From NCBI RefSeq assembly GCF_014306105.1, contig NZ_JACRVF010000002.1, positions 642,368 through 706,367 of the forward strand: DNA of 64,000 bases. The letters are read 5' to 3'. Origin of the DNA: Pontibacter cellulosilyticus. Lineage in GTDB: Bacteria > Bacteroidota > Bacteroidia > Cytophagales > Hymenobacteraceae. The notes beneath the pieces were generated by a model, which was given only the letters and a program-made list of their open reading frames with translations, made no database searches and was not told the origin of the DNA. This document shows positions 49,705 to 59,292 of the stretch, piece by piece; within the stretch, counting starts at the first letter, position 1, and each line of letters starts with the position of its first letter. A program made the translations under genes and the position numbers.

Positions 49705-50991
49705 ATGAGTACAATTTTATACATACTTAATGCTTTGCTACTGGGTGGCATTATTTGGCTGCTTTATCGGCGGCCAGGTTTGCAACCTATAAAGAAACAC
49801 CTGTTGCCGGCGCTGGGGCTCAAGCTGTTGGCAGGTATACTGCTGGGCTTGCTCTACCACCACTATTACCACGAAGGCGATACGCTCACTTTCAAAAATG
49901 CCTCGCTTATACTTACCAAATATGCAGGCCAAAATCCTGAAGGCTACTTAAAACTTATACTTTTTAACGATTTCGAAAACGAAGCTTTCAGGGCATCAGT
50001 GCCTTTTTCCAGGCTGCCTAACTTTTCTAATTCCTTTTTCTTTATCAAACTCCTTAGCCTGCTAAACCTGCTCACCAATAGCCAATATTACCTTAATTCG
50101 CTTTACCTGTCGCTGTTTAGCTTTTGGGGTACTACCACTTTGGTAGCTACTTTGGTAAGTCATTTCCCAAAGTATAAATCGGCTGCGGTACTGGCGTTTT
50201 TATACTTCCCGTCGGTGGTATTCTGGAGTTCCGGGGTACTTAAAGATGCCATACTTTTCGGGAGCATGTGCTGGGTAATTGCTGCGGCTATTGAGTTGGC
50301 AAAAGGCAAACTTTTAAGCAAAGTAAACTGGCTGCTGCTGCCCTTCTTGCTCTACCTGTTTGTCAGGATAAAGTTCTTCCTGGCCTTTATTGCCATTCCG
50401 TTGTTTCTGTTCTATTGCCTCATCAGGTTATTAGCAGCTAAAGCCAACATGCTTAAAAGTATAAAAGCGCAGCAGTTGGCACTGCTGGTGGCGTTTAGTT
50501 TAGTAGGCACAATAGGTATTTACCTGGCACTGCAGTACAACGATGCTTTCTTTTTCCATAATCTGGTAGACACTTATGAAGATATTCTGGAGCTGTCGCA
50601 GGCAAGGCCCCATATCTCTTTTGCTAGCTTAGAACCTACCCTGCCAAGTATGCTGGGCAATGCGCCAAAGGCATTTTTCAGTGCTGTGTTCAGGCCATTT
50701 GTTTGGGAGTCGGTGAATATTTTATACTTGCTTTTGAGCCTGGAGAACCTGCTCATACTTGCCTTGGGCCTACTTGCTTTGCTAAGTATGGTTAAAAATG
50801 GTGTGAAAGAAGTAACCCTGCTGCAGGTCTGTTTTATACTTATGATTGTTTGTTTCGGGGTGATCTTCGGACTTTCTACGCCTAACTTTGGCACCCTTAG
50901 CCGCTACCGTATTGTGTTCCTGCCCTTCCTGGTATACCTGCTCCTGCAAAACCGATATGCACAACAGTTGCTGGCAAAACTGCGGCTGTAG
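49705..50991 (+). CDS. Hypothetical multi-pass membrane protein
   Basis: This 428-residue integral membrane protein has about ten to twelve hydrophobic segments. It resembles O-antigen polymerase or glycosyltransferase-C type membrane proteins in outline: an extracytoplasmic loop after the first two helices, the FWSSGVLKDAILF segment (about 171-183) and SRYRIVFLPFLVYLL near the C-terminus (about 398-412). I cannot name the family with confidence. Its ATG lies two bases after the DUF2851 stop, so the two are tightly coupled, and a NeuD-like acyltransferase follows, which fits a glycan role (inference). The gene is full of TATACTT words. Confidence 0.75.
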   Translation: MSTILYILNALLLGGIIWLLYRRPGLQPIKKHLLPALGLKLLAGILLGLLYHHYYHEGDTLTFKNASLILTKYAGQNPEGYLKLILFNDFENEAFRASVPFSRLPNFSNSFFFIKLLSLLNLLTNSQYYLNSLYLSLFSFWGTTTLVATLVSHFPKYKSAAVLAFLYFPSVVFWSSGVLKDAILFGSMCWVIAAAIELAKGKLLSKVNWLLLPFLLYLFVRIKFFLAFIAIPLFLFYCLIRLLAAKANMLKSIKAQQLALLVAFSLVGTIGIYLALQYNDAFFFHNLVDTYEDILELSQARPHISFASLEPTLPSMLGNAPKAFFSAVFRPFVWESVNILYLLLSLENLLILALGLLALLSMVKNGVKEVTLLQVCFILMIVCFGVIFGLSTPNFGTLSRYRIVFLPFLVYLLLQNRYAQQLLAKLRL

Positions 50992-51020
50992 CCATACTTT
51001 CAAACTCCCGTGCTTCTTCG

Positions 51021-51028
51021 TACCTTTG
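51021..51028 (+). promoter_or_regulatory. -7 box for the NeuD-like acyltransferase gene
   Basis: TACCTTTG is an exact -7 match, 20 bases ahead of the ATG at 51048. TTTC at 50998-51001 stands in for the -33 TTTG with a 19-base spacer. Confidence 0.55.
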
Positions 51029-51047
51029 CGCTTTATTTAAGAGAGCT

Positions 51048-51683
51048 ATGCAAAATCCTGTAATCATATTGGGCGCCCAAAAGTTGGGTACCGCAGCATT
51101 GGATATATTTAACAGCAACAGTGTGGTAGTGTACTGCTTCCTCGACGACAGCAAAGACCTGCAGCAGCAGGAGATCAACAATGTGTCGGTGATGAGCAGC
51201 ACAGAAGACAACGAGTTTCTAAAGCTAGTTGGCAAAAAGTGTGATGTGTTTGTAGCCGTAGAAGATTCCGCTGCCCGCAAAGGCCTTATTAAAATGCTAA
51301 AGGACGAGCAGAAGGTAGTGCCTGTAAACGCGATTCACCGTTTTAGCTCTGTTTCGGAGTTTGCCTGGTTAGGCCATGGTAACATGGTAGCAGCTGGAGC
51401 CGTGATAAACAACAACGTCAAGATTGGCAACTATACGCTAATTCACTCTAACGCGGTGGTAGACACACATGCTGAAATCGCTGACTTTGTGCAGATCGGA
51501 GCAGGCGCTGTGATTAACTCGGAGGTGAAAGTGGAAGAAGGAGCCTTTATCGGTTCTGGAGCCGTGGTGGTGTCTGGAGTGAAGATAGGTAAGAACGCAC
51601 GTGTAGGTGCAGGTGCCGTGGTAATCGCCGATGTGCCAGCCAAAGCAACTGTATTTGGCAACCCGGCTGCCCCGGTAAAATAA
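51048..51683 (+). CDS. NeuD/PglD-like sugar O-acyltransferase
   Basis: This 211-residue protein has an N-terminal nucleotide-binding-like domain (PVIILGAQKLGTAALDIF, about 3-20) and a C-terminal left-handed beta-helix of hexapeptide repeats (AAGAVINNNVKIGNYTLIHSNAVVDTHAEI and on, about 115-200), the build of NeuD and PglD. These enzymes acetylate sialic acid precursors or bacillosamine. The usual catalytic histidine would lie in the helix region (HSNAVV..H). It follows the membrane protein gene, which may be a glycan-assembly partner (inference). Confidence 0.88.
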   Translation: MQNPVIILGAQKLGTAALDIFNSNSVVVYCFLDDSKDLQQQEINNVSVMSSTEDNEFLKLVGKKCDVFVAVEDSAARKGLIKMLKDEQKVVPVNAIHRFSSVSEFAWLGHGNMVAAGAVINNNVKIGNYTLIHSNAVVDTHAEIADFVQIGAGAVINSEVKVEEGAFIGSGAVVVSGVKIGKNARVGAGAVVIADVPAKATVFGNPAAPVK

Positions 51684-51754
51684 ACTTTTATACTTGCTAA
51701 AGCTGTTATTCAGCCAAACTGATGAAAGTCATTTTAGAATATTAGACTGGCTTT

Positions 51755-51762
51755 TAGCTTTG
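51755..51762 (+). promoter_or_regulatory. -7 box ahead of trhO
   Basis: TAGCTTTG is an exact -7 match, about 125 bases ahead of the trhO ATG. No exact -33 TTTG is seen. The leader would be long and AT-rich. Confidence 0.4.
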
Positions 51763-51886
51763 CATTAGAATTTAGGAACAATGGTAGGAGGTAATCCTGT
51801 TTATCATTTTTAATCCTGAAAATCTTGATTCAGATAGAATAGAAAATTAACAATCAACTTTAACACTAAGCTGAAACTTAGCAGTT

Positions 51887-52855
51887 ATGAACAAACCATA
51901 CAGTATACTACTTTACTACTGCTACACGCAGATTGAGAACGCGGAAGCGTACCGCGACGAACACCACCTGCTTTGCCTGGAGCTGAACCTACTGGGCCGC
52001 ATCATTGTATCCGACGAAGGCTTAAACGGTACCGTATCAGGTCTGAAAGAGGATTGTGACGAGTACATGAGACGCCTGCACGCAGATCCGCGTTTCGGCC
52101 ATACAGATTTTAAAGTAGATCCATCCGATGTGCATGCGTTTACAAAGCTGCACGTGCGTTACAAGCCAGAGATCGTACATTCCGGCCTTAGACACATTGA
52201 TCCAAACCAGCGTACAGGCGTGCATCTTTCTCCACAGGAGTTTAAAGAACTTAAGGATAAAGAGGATGTAGTGGTACTTGACGTTCGTTCTGATTACGAG
52301 CACAGTGTAGGCCGCTTTAAAAATGCTGTTACGCTGGACATCGAGAACTTCCGTGAGTTTCCGGATAAGGTAGATGAACTGAAGGAGAAGTATAAAGACA
52401 AGAAAATCTTAACCTACTGCACCGGCGGTATTAAATGTGAGAAGGCCAGTGCCTTTTTGCTGGAGCAGGGATTTGAGAACGTGTACCAGCTACACGGCGG
52501 TATTATCAAGTATGGCATGGAGGCCGGCGGCGAAGATTTCGAAGGCAAGTGCTATGTATTCGATAACCGCGTGGCTGTAGATGTGAACAAGGTCAATCCA
52601 ACTGTTGTCTCTACCTGTCACGTTTGCGGCACCAAGTCCGACAGAATGGTAAACTGCGCCAACCCGGTTTGCAACCTGCATGTGCCCATTTGCGAAAACT
52701 GCGGTGTAGAGTTAGACGGTGCCTGCTCAGTTGAGTGCAAGGAGCATCCTGACAAACGCCCTTACGATGGTACCGGTTACTATCAAAAAGAGATGAATGG
52801 CTATAATCCATTGAAAGGTTTCAACCGAAAGAAGAAATCTGACGTAAAAGTATAA
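51887..52855 (+). CDS. trhO: tRNA uridine(34) hydroxylase (YceA family rhodanese)
   Basis: This enzyme hydroxylates U34 of certain tRNAs, a step toward cmo5U. It has 322 residues. An N-terminal acylphosphatase-like domain (about 1-95) is followed by a rhodanese domain, VVVLDVRSDYEHSVGRFKNA, with the catalytic cysteine in the loop ILTYCTGGIKCEKASAFL (about Cys178). The C-terminus has four or more Cys pairs (CHVCGTKSDRMVNC, CNLHVPICENCG) that suggest a zinc site. A strong terminator follows at 52874. Confidence 0.95.
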   Translation: MNKPYSILLYYCYTQIENAEAYRDEHHLLCLELNLLGRIIVSDEGLNGTVSGLKEDCDEYMRRLHADPRFGHTDFKVDPSDVHAFTKLHVRYKPEIVHSGLRHIDPNQRTGVHLSPQEFKELKDKEDVVVLDVRSDYEHSVGRFKNAVTLDIENFREFPDKVDELKEKYKDKKILTYCTGGIKCEKASAFLLEQGFENVYQLHGGIIKYGMEAGGEDFEGKCYVFDNRVAVDVNKVNPTVVSTCHVCGTKSDRMVNCANPVCNLHVPICENCGVELDGACSVECKEHPDKRPYDGTGYYQKEMNGYNPLKGFNRKKKSDVKV

Positions 52856-52873
52856 GTATTCTCTAAAGCTCAA

Positions 52874-52915
52874 GAAGAGCGCAGCCTGTGAATGGCTGCG
52901 CTCTTCGCTTTTCTT
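52874..52915 (+). terminator. trhO terminator
   Basis: GAAGAGCGCAGCC pairs perfectly with GGCTGCGCTCTTC around TGTGAAT, followed by GCTTTTCTT. Confidence 0.88.
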
Positions 52916-53016
52916 AAGTTCTGTAAGTGCCAGTAAACCAGTGTGGAGGCGATAATTAAGTGCTTCTGAACTGACAGTAACTGCAGAAATAAACTGGACA
53001 TTTAACATACTGCGAT

Positions 53017-53898
53017 ATGCAACAAATTAACTCAACAGGGGCGACTATCATCCCGGAGTCAGAACTGATCATCAACAAAGACGGCAGCATTTACCATCTT
53101 AACCTGCTGCCAGAGCACATTTCTGATACTATCATCACGGTTGGCGACCCGGACAGGGTAGAGCGCGTGAGCAGACACTTTGATGAGATGGAGGTGCAGA
53201 TTGCTAAACGCGAGTTTGTAACGCATACCGGCTACTACAAAGGAAAGCGCATCACGGTTATCTCTACAGGTATGGGTACAGATAACATTGATATCCTGAT
53301 GAATGAACTGGATGCGTTGGTGAACATCGATTTTACCAGCAGAACAGTTAACGAAGAGAAAATAAAGCTGAAGATAGTGCGCGTGGGCACGTCTGGTGCG
53401 TTGCAGGAAGATGTGCCGCTGGGCAGCCACTTAGCCTCACACTACGGTGTTGGCATTGACTCATTAATGGAGTTTTACCCACTGGAGCAGGACGAAAACG
53501 AGCAAAGTATAACCAAATCTCTTCAGCAGGAATTGGGTTTAACTTTCAGGCCATACTGCGTAAACGGATCTCAGGAGCTGATCGAAAAGATCGCTTTTGA
53601 TATGATACCAGGCAACACACTTACCTGCCCGGGCTTTTATGCGCCGCAGGGCCGGGTATTGCGTGCCGGTTTAAGAAACGAGCAGCTGCTGCAGGTATAC
53701 AACCAGTTTAGAGTATGCGACTTTAGGTTAACCAACTTTGAAATGGAGACCGCCGGGTACTATGCCATGGGTCGCCTGCTTGGACACGAAATGCTCTCGC
53801 TTAATGCCATTGTAGCCAACCGTGTAACGCAAGAGTTCGCTAAAAACGCCGATGAAGTTATAGATGACCTGATATTGAAGGTGCTGGACAGAATATAA
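53017..53898 (+). CDS. Nucleoside phosphorylase (uridine phosphorylase-like)
   Basis: This 293-residue enzyme of the PNP/UDP family cleaves nucleosides with phosphate. HISDTIITVGDPDRVERVSRHFD (about 34-56) holds the phosphate site, VISTGMGTDNIDILMNELDAL (about 86-106) and KIVRVGTSGALQ (about 124-135) are family core segments, and FEMETAGYYAMGRLLGH (about 245-261) binds ribose. The set is closest to uridine phosphorylases. It would fit downstream of cytidine deaminase in salvage. Substrate not proven. A terminator follows. Confidence 0.9.
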   Translation: MQQINSTGATIIPESELIINKDGSIYHLNLLPEHISDTIITVGDPDRVERVSRHFDEMEVQIAKREFVTHTGYYKGKRITVISTGMGTDNIDILMNELDALVNIDFTSRTVNEEKIKLKIVRVGTSGALQEDVPLGSHLASHYGVGIDSLMEFYPLEQDENEQSITKSLQQELGLTFRPYCVNGSQELIEKIAFDMIPGNTLTCPGFYAPQGRVLRAGLRNEQLLQVYNQFRVCDFRLTNFEMETAGYYAMGRLLGHEMLSLNAIVANRVTQEFAKNADEVIDDLILKVLDRI

Positions 53899-53910
53899 TA
53901 TTACAATGCA

Positions 53911-53959
53911 AAAACACCGGGGCCTCTCCAGCTGCTGCTAGAGAGGCCCCGGTGTTTTT
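53911..53959. terminator. Bidirectional terminator after the nucleoside phosphorylase gene
   Basis: AAAACACCGGGGCCTCTC pairs perfectly with GAGAGGCCCCGGTGTTTT around CAGCTGCTGCTA. It serves the convergent gene at 53981 as well. Confidence 0.95.
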
Positions 53960-53980
53960 ATACTTTACAAGTATAGTATT

Positions 53981-54280
53981 TTAAAAGAACTCTACGCCGA
54001 CAATAGAGGCAATCGGGATAAAACAACCTGCTTTAAGCATCATATACTTGTCGTCTACAGCCCAAACGGTTGTATCTACGCGCTTTAGCTCCCCCTCTGC
54101 CGTTCTAAACGTTATCTCTACTTTTCCGCGATAACCGTTGCCTAAGATAGAAGCACGGTTTAAATCCCACAAACGCTTTTTACGGGCTTCTGTGTTCTCC
54201 AACACATCATTGTGGGTAAAGCGGAAGAAAGGGATCATCTCTTTCTCCACCATCGGAATTCGTTTTGTTTGAGCTTTCAT
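53981..54280 (-). CDS. Hypothetical protein, 99 residues
   Basis: This small soluble protein has no signal peptide. The N-terminal half is charged (MKAQTKRIPMVEKEMIPFF) and the C-terminal half looks like a beta-barrel (GYRGKVEITFRTAEGELKRVDTTVWAVDDKYMMLKAGCFIPIASIVGVEFF), similar in pattern to SH3/Sm-like small domains. I recall similar proteins in Bacteroidota without a function. It is on the same strand as, and downstream of, the LuxC-like gene. One TATACTT word is inside. Confidence 0.75.
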   Translation of the reverse strand: MKAQTKRIPMVEKEMIPFFRFTHNDVLENTEARKKRLWDLNRASILGNGYRGKVEITFRTAEGELKRVDTTVWAVDDKYMMLKAGCFIPIASIVGVEFF

Positions 54281-54359
54281 GGGCGGTGCATGTTAAAGTA
54301 AAACACCTATTATACTTATGTATAAATACGAAAACCCCGGCTCAACAGCGCATGGCTTT

Positions 54360-55370
54360 TTAAATTTTTTGCAAGAATGCCATCGTGTCAATTCCGTCTG
54401 AATAATCCCATAGCATAGGGCGGTGTGCATCGCCAAATGGTATACTTCCCTCCAGCCAGCCATGTGCCGACACCACACATTCAGTTTTGTCTTTAACAGC
54501 CGCAAGCTTTTGTCTCAGGTCCGCCAACGAAGTGAATGTCTGGTAAAAAAGCACAGAGACAGGGGAGATCAGGTTCTCGCTTTCCTGCACCAGCATAAAA
54601 CCGTTGTCGAAGTGAGGCACACGGTTCACCAGAAGTATAGATTTGTTGTAGTCGTAATTGTTCTGGTACTTGTGCAGGTCCAGGATGTTGCTGCGGTGTG
54701 CATTTGCTTCAAAAAACCTGTCAAAGCTATACCCTTCCGGTACAAACACCTTAGATACGTTGCGGCTGCTTAAGCCATAATATTGCATCACATCGTTACC
54801 CAGTTCCTTTAGGTCATCAGCTTCTTCGTGGCCTGTAAGCACGCCTATACTTCTTCTTTCTTTCCGGATGAGGTGCGGTCGTTTGGCAAAGTACTGCTGC
54901 AGGTAACTAATGGCGTTATCAGAGCCTGTCGCGATCAGGGCATCGGCTTCTTTTAGTAAATAGGCAAACTCAAATCTATTGGCAAAAGCTGGCTCAATGG
55001 CAACAAGCATATCAGCCAGTCTTTTTATCAGCACCTCATCACCAGAATTAAGCTTGGCTAACAAGTAATGTCCGCTTAGGAGTACCGCCATAAAATCGTG
55101 GAAACCAGCCATGGGTGTGTTGCCTCCCATTACCACGCCAACCTTCTTTGGTGTAACCTGTTTCAGGTGGTAAGGGTAAAGCCATTCACGCAGGTATTGC
55201 TCATTTAAAAACGTCACTACGCCTTTTAAGGCGGCAGCAACATTCTGTTCGTCAAACCAGGTGTTGCGCGATGTAGCCATGCGGGCCCAGGTTGTAATAT
55301 CTTCAGGCGAGAGCTTCTGGAGCTGTTTGCCCAGTTCTACAAAGGCTTCTATCCGGTTCTCTAGGGTCAT
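54360..55370 (-). CDS. Acyl-CoA reductase (LuxC-like)
   Basis: This 336-residue protein belongs to the LuxC/acyl-CoA reductase family of the aldehyde dehydrogenase superfamily. VGVVMGGNTPMAGFHDFMAVLLSGHYLLAKLNSGDEVL (about 77-114) and ALIATGSDNAI (about 144-154) follow the family pattern. In homologues from memory the active-site segment reads GCRNVSK; here residues 199-207 read GLSSRNVSK, with serine where the cysteine is expected. The protein may be inactive or use another residue. It is divergent from a 2[4Fe-4S] ferredoxin gene, a pairing usual in the phylum. Confidence 0.88.
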   Translation of the reverse strand: MTLENRIEAFVELGKQLQKLSPEDITTWARMATSRNTWFDEQNVAAALKGVVTFLNEQYLREWLYPYHLKQVTPKKVGVVMGGNTPMAGFHDFMAVLLSGHYLLAKLNSGDEVLIKRLADMLVAIEPAFANRFEFAYLLKEADALIATGSDNAISYLQQYFAKRPHLIRKERRSIGVLTGHEEADDLKELGNDVMQYYGLSSRNVSKVFVPEGYSFDRFFEANAHRSNILDLHKYQNNYDYNKSILLVNRVPHFDNGFMLVQESENLISPVSVLFYQTFTSLADLRQKLAAVKDKTECVVSAHGWLEGSIPFGDAHRPMLWDYSDGIDTMAFLQKI

Positions 55371-55395
55371 GGCAGTGAGTATAGCGTAAAAATTA

Positions 55396-55427
55396 TTTGA
55401 TAAGGATACCTTTTGTTCCTAATTTTG
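55396..55427 (+). promoter_or_regulatory. Ferredoxin promoter
   Basis: TTTG at 55396-55399 is followed after 20 bases by TAATTTTG at 55420-55427, an exact -7 box. The ferredoxin ATG is 55 bases downstream. The element begins only 26 bases from the start of the divergent LuxC-like gene, so control of the two may be linked. Confidence 0.75.
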
Positions 55428-55445
55428 TTTGTTAAACAAAGCTGA

Positions 55446-55832
<387 letters not shown>

Positions 55833-55906
55833 GTATAAAAGCACCAGCAATGTGTAAAACCTGTCTGTAAAGGGCAGGTTTTATCTTTTTAGATAAAGTA
55901 TAAACC

Positions 55907-56485
55907 ATGGCTATGGAAGGACTGACACACGAAGGCAAAACATTCGAGAAAGTTACGTACCAGGGAAAAACCATCAGCAAAAGGGAATTTGAGCGCTGCA
56001 CTTTCCGGGGCTGCGATTTTTCGGGAAGTAATTTCTCGCAGAACCGTTTCACCGACTGCACCTTTATCGGCTGTAACCTGGCCATGCTTAAGCTAAATCG
56101 TACTACACTGAGCCATGTCGTGTTTCAAGGGTGCAAGCTAACTGGTGTAAACTTCAGCGAATGCGAGGAGGTGCTTTTTACTGTGCAGTTTGAAGGCAGC
56201 TTACTGGACTATGCCTCTTTCGTGAACAGAAAAATGGCTAAGACAAAATTTATCCGTTGTTCGCTTAAAAGTGCAGACTTCTCCAATGCAAATCTGGCTC
56301 AGGCTGTTTTTGATGATGCCGACCTAAGCGGCGCTGTCTTTAGCCATACCAATCTTTCAGTAGCAGACCTTTCAACAGCATTTAACTTTGAGATTGATCC
56401 TGTCCTGAACACCATCTCAAAAGCAAAGTTTTCGCAGTATGGTCTGCAGGGGCTGCTTACGAAGTATAACCTGCAGGTCGTCTGA
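55907..56485 (+). CDS. Pentapeptide repeat protein
   Basis: This 192-residue protein is made of A(D/N)LXX-type pentapeptide repeats that form a right-handed quadrilateral beta-helix: CTFRGCDFSGSNFSQNRFTDCTFIGCNLAMLKL (about 35-67), SVVFQGCKLTGVNFSECEEVLF and SADFSNANLAQAVFDDADLSGAVFSHTNLSVADLS (about 120-155). Proteins of this class include DNA-gyrase protectors (Qnr, MfpA), but many have no known role, and I do not assign one. It starts at ATG 55907, with an AAGTATAA word directly ahead, and stands alone between the ferredoxin and valS. Confidence 0.93.
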   Translation: MAMEGLTHEGKTFEKVTYQGKTISKREFERCTFRGCDFSGSNFSQNRFTDCTFIGCNLAMLKLNRTTLSHVVFQGCKLTGVNFSECEEVLFTVQFEGSLLDYASFVNRKMAKTKFIRCSLKSADFSNANLAQAVFDDADLSGAVFSHTNLSVADLSTAFNFEIDPVLNTISKAKFSQYGLQGLLTKYNLQVV

Positions 56486-56595
56486 GGCACAGGCTGATGA
56501 GCAGGTGTCAGAGTGATAAAAAATTCTGTTCATCCTTCCTACCTGATTATGACAACAATCAGTAATTGAACAATCAACAATTCCCCTAAATTGTC

Positions 56596-56603
56596 TAAAT
56601 TTG
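56596..56603 (+). promoter_or_regulatory. -7 box for valS
   Basis: TAAATTTG is an exact -7 match, 36 bases ahead of the ATG at 56640. It overlaps an in-frame TTG at 56601, so that codon cannot be the start. TTG at 56576-56578 is a weak -33 candidate, 17 bases upstream. Confidence 0.5.
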
Positions 56604-56639
56604 CTTTTTAGCGCGAAAAGCAGCAAAATAAAGTATAAG

Positions 56640-59273
56640 ATGTCGATTTCAACGAAATATAACCCCAAGGAAATAGAGAAGAAGTGGTACGAAAGCTGGA
56701 TGCAGCGCGGCTTCTTCCACTCAGAACCAAATCCGAATAAAGAGCCATATACCATTGTTATTCCACCGCCAAACGTTACAGGCGTGCTGCACATGGGGCA
56801 TATGCTCAACAATACCATTCAGGATGTGCTTATACGCCGTGCGCGTATGCAGGGCAAGGAAGCTTGCTGGATACCAGGCACCGATCACGCTTCAATTGCT
56901 ACTGAGGCAAAGGTTGTGGCGATGTTGAAGGAAAAAGGCATTAACAAAAGTGACCTTACCCGCGAGGAGTTTCTGAAGCACGCCTGGGAGTGGAAAGAGA
57001 AGTATGGCGGAATTATACTTGAGCAGCTGAAGAAACTAGGTGCTTCCTGCGATTGGGACCGTACGCGTTTTACGATGGAAGACGATATGTCTGCTGCTGT
57101 AATCGAGGTGTTTGTGGACCTGTACCGCAAAGGCCAGATCTACCGTGGTGTGCGCATGGTAAACTGGGACCCGCAAGGCCAGACGGCTCTTTCTGACGAA
57201 GAGGTTATCCCGAAAGACACTATGGCGAAAATGTACCACCTGAACTACGAAGTAGTGGCAGACGGTGCAGTAGCGCCTTCTTATATTACAGTAGCTACCT
57301 CTCGCCCTGAAACCATTATGGCTGATGTGGCTGTGGCTGTAAACCCTAACGATGAACGCTATAAGCACCTGCATGGGAAGTCTGTTCGCATTCCATTGTT
57401 AGGTAAAGAGATACCGGTTATCCTGGATGAGTATGTAAGTATAGATTTTGGTACAGGTGCGCTTAAAGTAACTCCAGCCCACGACCTAAACGACTACGAA
57501 CTAGGCCAGAAGCACAAGCTGCCTACCATAGATATACTTAACAACGACGGCACACTAAACGAGCAGGCACAGCTTTATGTAGGTCAGGATCGTTTTGCGG
57601 CACGCCGTAACATAGTAAAAGACCTGCAGGAAGCCGGATTGCTGGTAAAAATCGAAGAGTATGCCTCTGTGCTGCAGACTTCAGAGCGTACCGGTGCTGT
57701 AATTGAACCGCGCTTGTCTATGCAGTGGTGGTGCAAGATGGACAAAATGGCGAAGCCTGCGCTTGAGTCGGTGATGAATGATGAGATTCGCCTTCACCCG
57801 CCTAAGTTCAAGAACATGTACCGTTCCTGGATGGAGAACGTACGCGACTGGTGCGTATCGCGCCAGCTGTGGTGGGGGCAGCGTATACCTGCTTACTACC
57901 TGCCAGATGGCAATTATGTAGTAGCTGCCACTGCCGATGAGGCGTTGGCACTGGCCCGTCAAGAAAGCGGAAATGAGAATCTGCAATTAACTGATCTGCG
58001 CCAGGACGAAGACGTACTGGATACCTGGTTCTCGTCGTGGCTGTGGCCAATCTCTGTGTTTGATGGCTTTAAAGACCCTGATAACAAGGATATTTTATAC
58101 TATTACCCAACAAACGATCTGGTTACTGCCCCTGAGATCCTGTTCTTCTGGGTGGCGCGTATGATCATGGCCGGTTATGAGTTCCGTAACGAGATGCCGT
58201 TCAAGAACGTGTACCTGACAGGTATCGTGCGCGATGCGCAGGGCCGTAAAATGTCGAAATCGTTGGGTAACTCACCAGACCCGCTCGATCTGATCGATCA
58301 ATACGGAGCCGACGGCGTACGTGCTGGTATGTTGTTCAGCTCACCGGCCGGTAACGACTTGTTGTTCGACGAGAAACTGGTAGAACAGGGACGCAATTTC
58401 AGCAACAAAATATGGAATGCTTACAGGCTGATTAAAGGATGGGAAGTAGACGAAAACCTGCCATGCCCGAACGAAACGGCTATGAAGTGGTTCGAGTCGC
58501 GCTTTAATGAGGCGTTTATTCAGATAGAAGACCACTTCAGCAAATTCCGTATTTCGGATGCGTTGCTAACAGTTTATAAACTGGTGTGGGATGATTTCTG
58601 CTCTAATTACCTGGAGATGATCAAACCGGCTTATCAGCAGCCAATTGATAAGCAGACACTGGATACGACAGTGGAATTCCTGGAGAAGGTACTGAAGGTG
58701 TTGCATCCGTTTATGCCGTTTATCACAGAAGAGATCTGGCATGACCTGAAGGAGCGCAAGGACAAGGAATATCTGATTGTTTCTGCCTGGCCTAAAAAGG
58801 ATAAGTTCGATAAGCAGATCATCGAGGTAATGGAGACTGTGCTGAACGTAGTAGGCTCTGTTCGTAATATCCGTAACTCTAAGAACATCCCGAACAACAA
58901 GCAGCTCGATCTTTACATCAAAGTAATGAGCCATGATCATTATGAGCCATTTTTGGGTATCATGAAGAAGCTGGCAAACCTGAACGAGGCGGAATATGTG
59001 AAGGAAAATATCGAGGGCGCTATCAGCTTTATCGTTTCCGGTGACGAATTCTACATTCCGATGGAGGGAAACATTGATGTAGAGGCAGAGCGTGAGCGAT
59101 TACTGAAGGAACTGGAGTATACCAGGGGCTTCCTGATTTCTGTTGATAAGAAACTGAGCAACGAGCGCTTTGTAAGCGGTGCGCCAGAGACTGTAATTGC
59201 CAATGAGCGTAAGAAGAAAGCGGACGCAGAAGCTAAAATCAACGCTATTGAGCAAAGTTTGGCATCGCTTTAA
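56640..59273 (+). CDS. valS: Valine-tRNA ligase
   Basis: This class I synthetase charges tRNA(Val). It has 877 residues from the ATG at 56640 (MSISTKYNPKEIEKKWYES). The HIGH-type motif is HMGH (about residue 50, PPPNVTGVLHMGHM), the editing domain covers about 190-330, and the KMSKS motif is at about 537 (GRKMSKSLGNSPDP). The anticodon-binding domain follows (about 600-760), and a C-terminal coiled coil (EAERERLLKELEYTRGFL...) ends the protein. It is transcribed alone; a terminator follows. Confidence 0.98.
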   Translation: MSISTKYNPKEIEKKWYESWMQRGFFHSEPNPNKEPYTIVIPPPNVTGVLHMGHMLNNTIQDVLIRRARMQGKEACWIPGTDHASIATEAKVVAMLKEKGINKSDLTREEFLKHAWEWKEKYGGIILEQLKKLGASCDWDRTRFTMEDDMSAAVIEVFVDLYRKGQIYRGVRMVNWDPQGQTALSDEEVIPKDTMAKMYHLNYEVVADGAVAPSYITVATSRPETIMADVAVAVNPNDERYKHLHGKSVRIPLLGKEIPVILDEYVSIDFGTGALKVTPAHDLNDYELGQKHKLPTIDILNNDGTLNEQAQLYVGQDRFAARRNIVKDLQEAGLLVKIEEYASVLQTSERTGAVIEPRLSMQWWCKMDKMAKPALESVMNDEIRLHPPKFKNMYRSWMENVRDWCVSRQLWWGQRIPAYYLPDGNYVVAATADEALALARQESGNENLQLTDLRQDEDVLDTWFSSWLWPISVFDGFKDPDNKDILYYYPTNDLVTAPEILFFWVARMIMAGYEFRNEMPFKNVYLTGIVRDAQGRKMSKSLGNSPDPLDLIDQYGADGVRAGMLFSSPAGNDLLFDEKLVEQGRNFSNKIWNAYRLIKGWEVDENLPCPNETAMKWFESRFNEAFIQIEDHFSKFRISDALLTVYKLVWDDFCSNYLEMIKPAYQQPIDKQTLDTTVEFLEKVLKVLHPFMPFITEEIWHDLKERKDKEYLIVSAWPKKDKFDKQIIEVMETVLNVVGSVRNIRNSKNIPNNKQLDLYIKVMSHDHYEPFLGIMKKLANLNEAEYVKENIEGAISFIVSGDEFYIPMEGNIDVEAERERLLKELEYTRGFLISVDKKLSNERFVSGAPETVIANERKKKADAEAKINAIEQSLASL

Positions 59274-59292
59274 AGTATAAATTAAAGTATAG

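Noticed and set aside
55907..56485. Pentapeptide repeat protein as a quinolone-resistance determinant
   Set aside because: Repeat structure alone does not show gyrase protection, and no Qnr-specific feature is visible.
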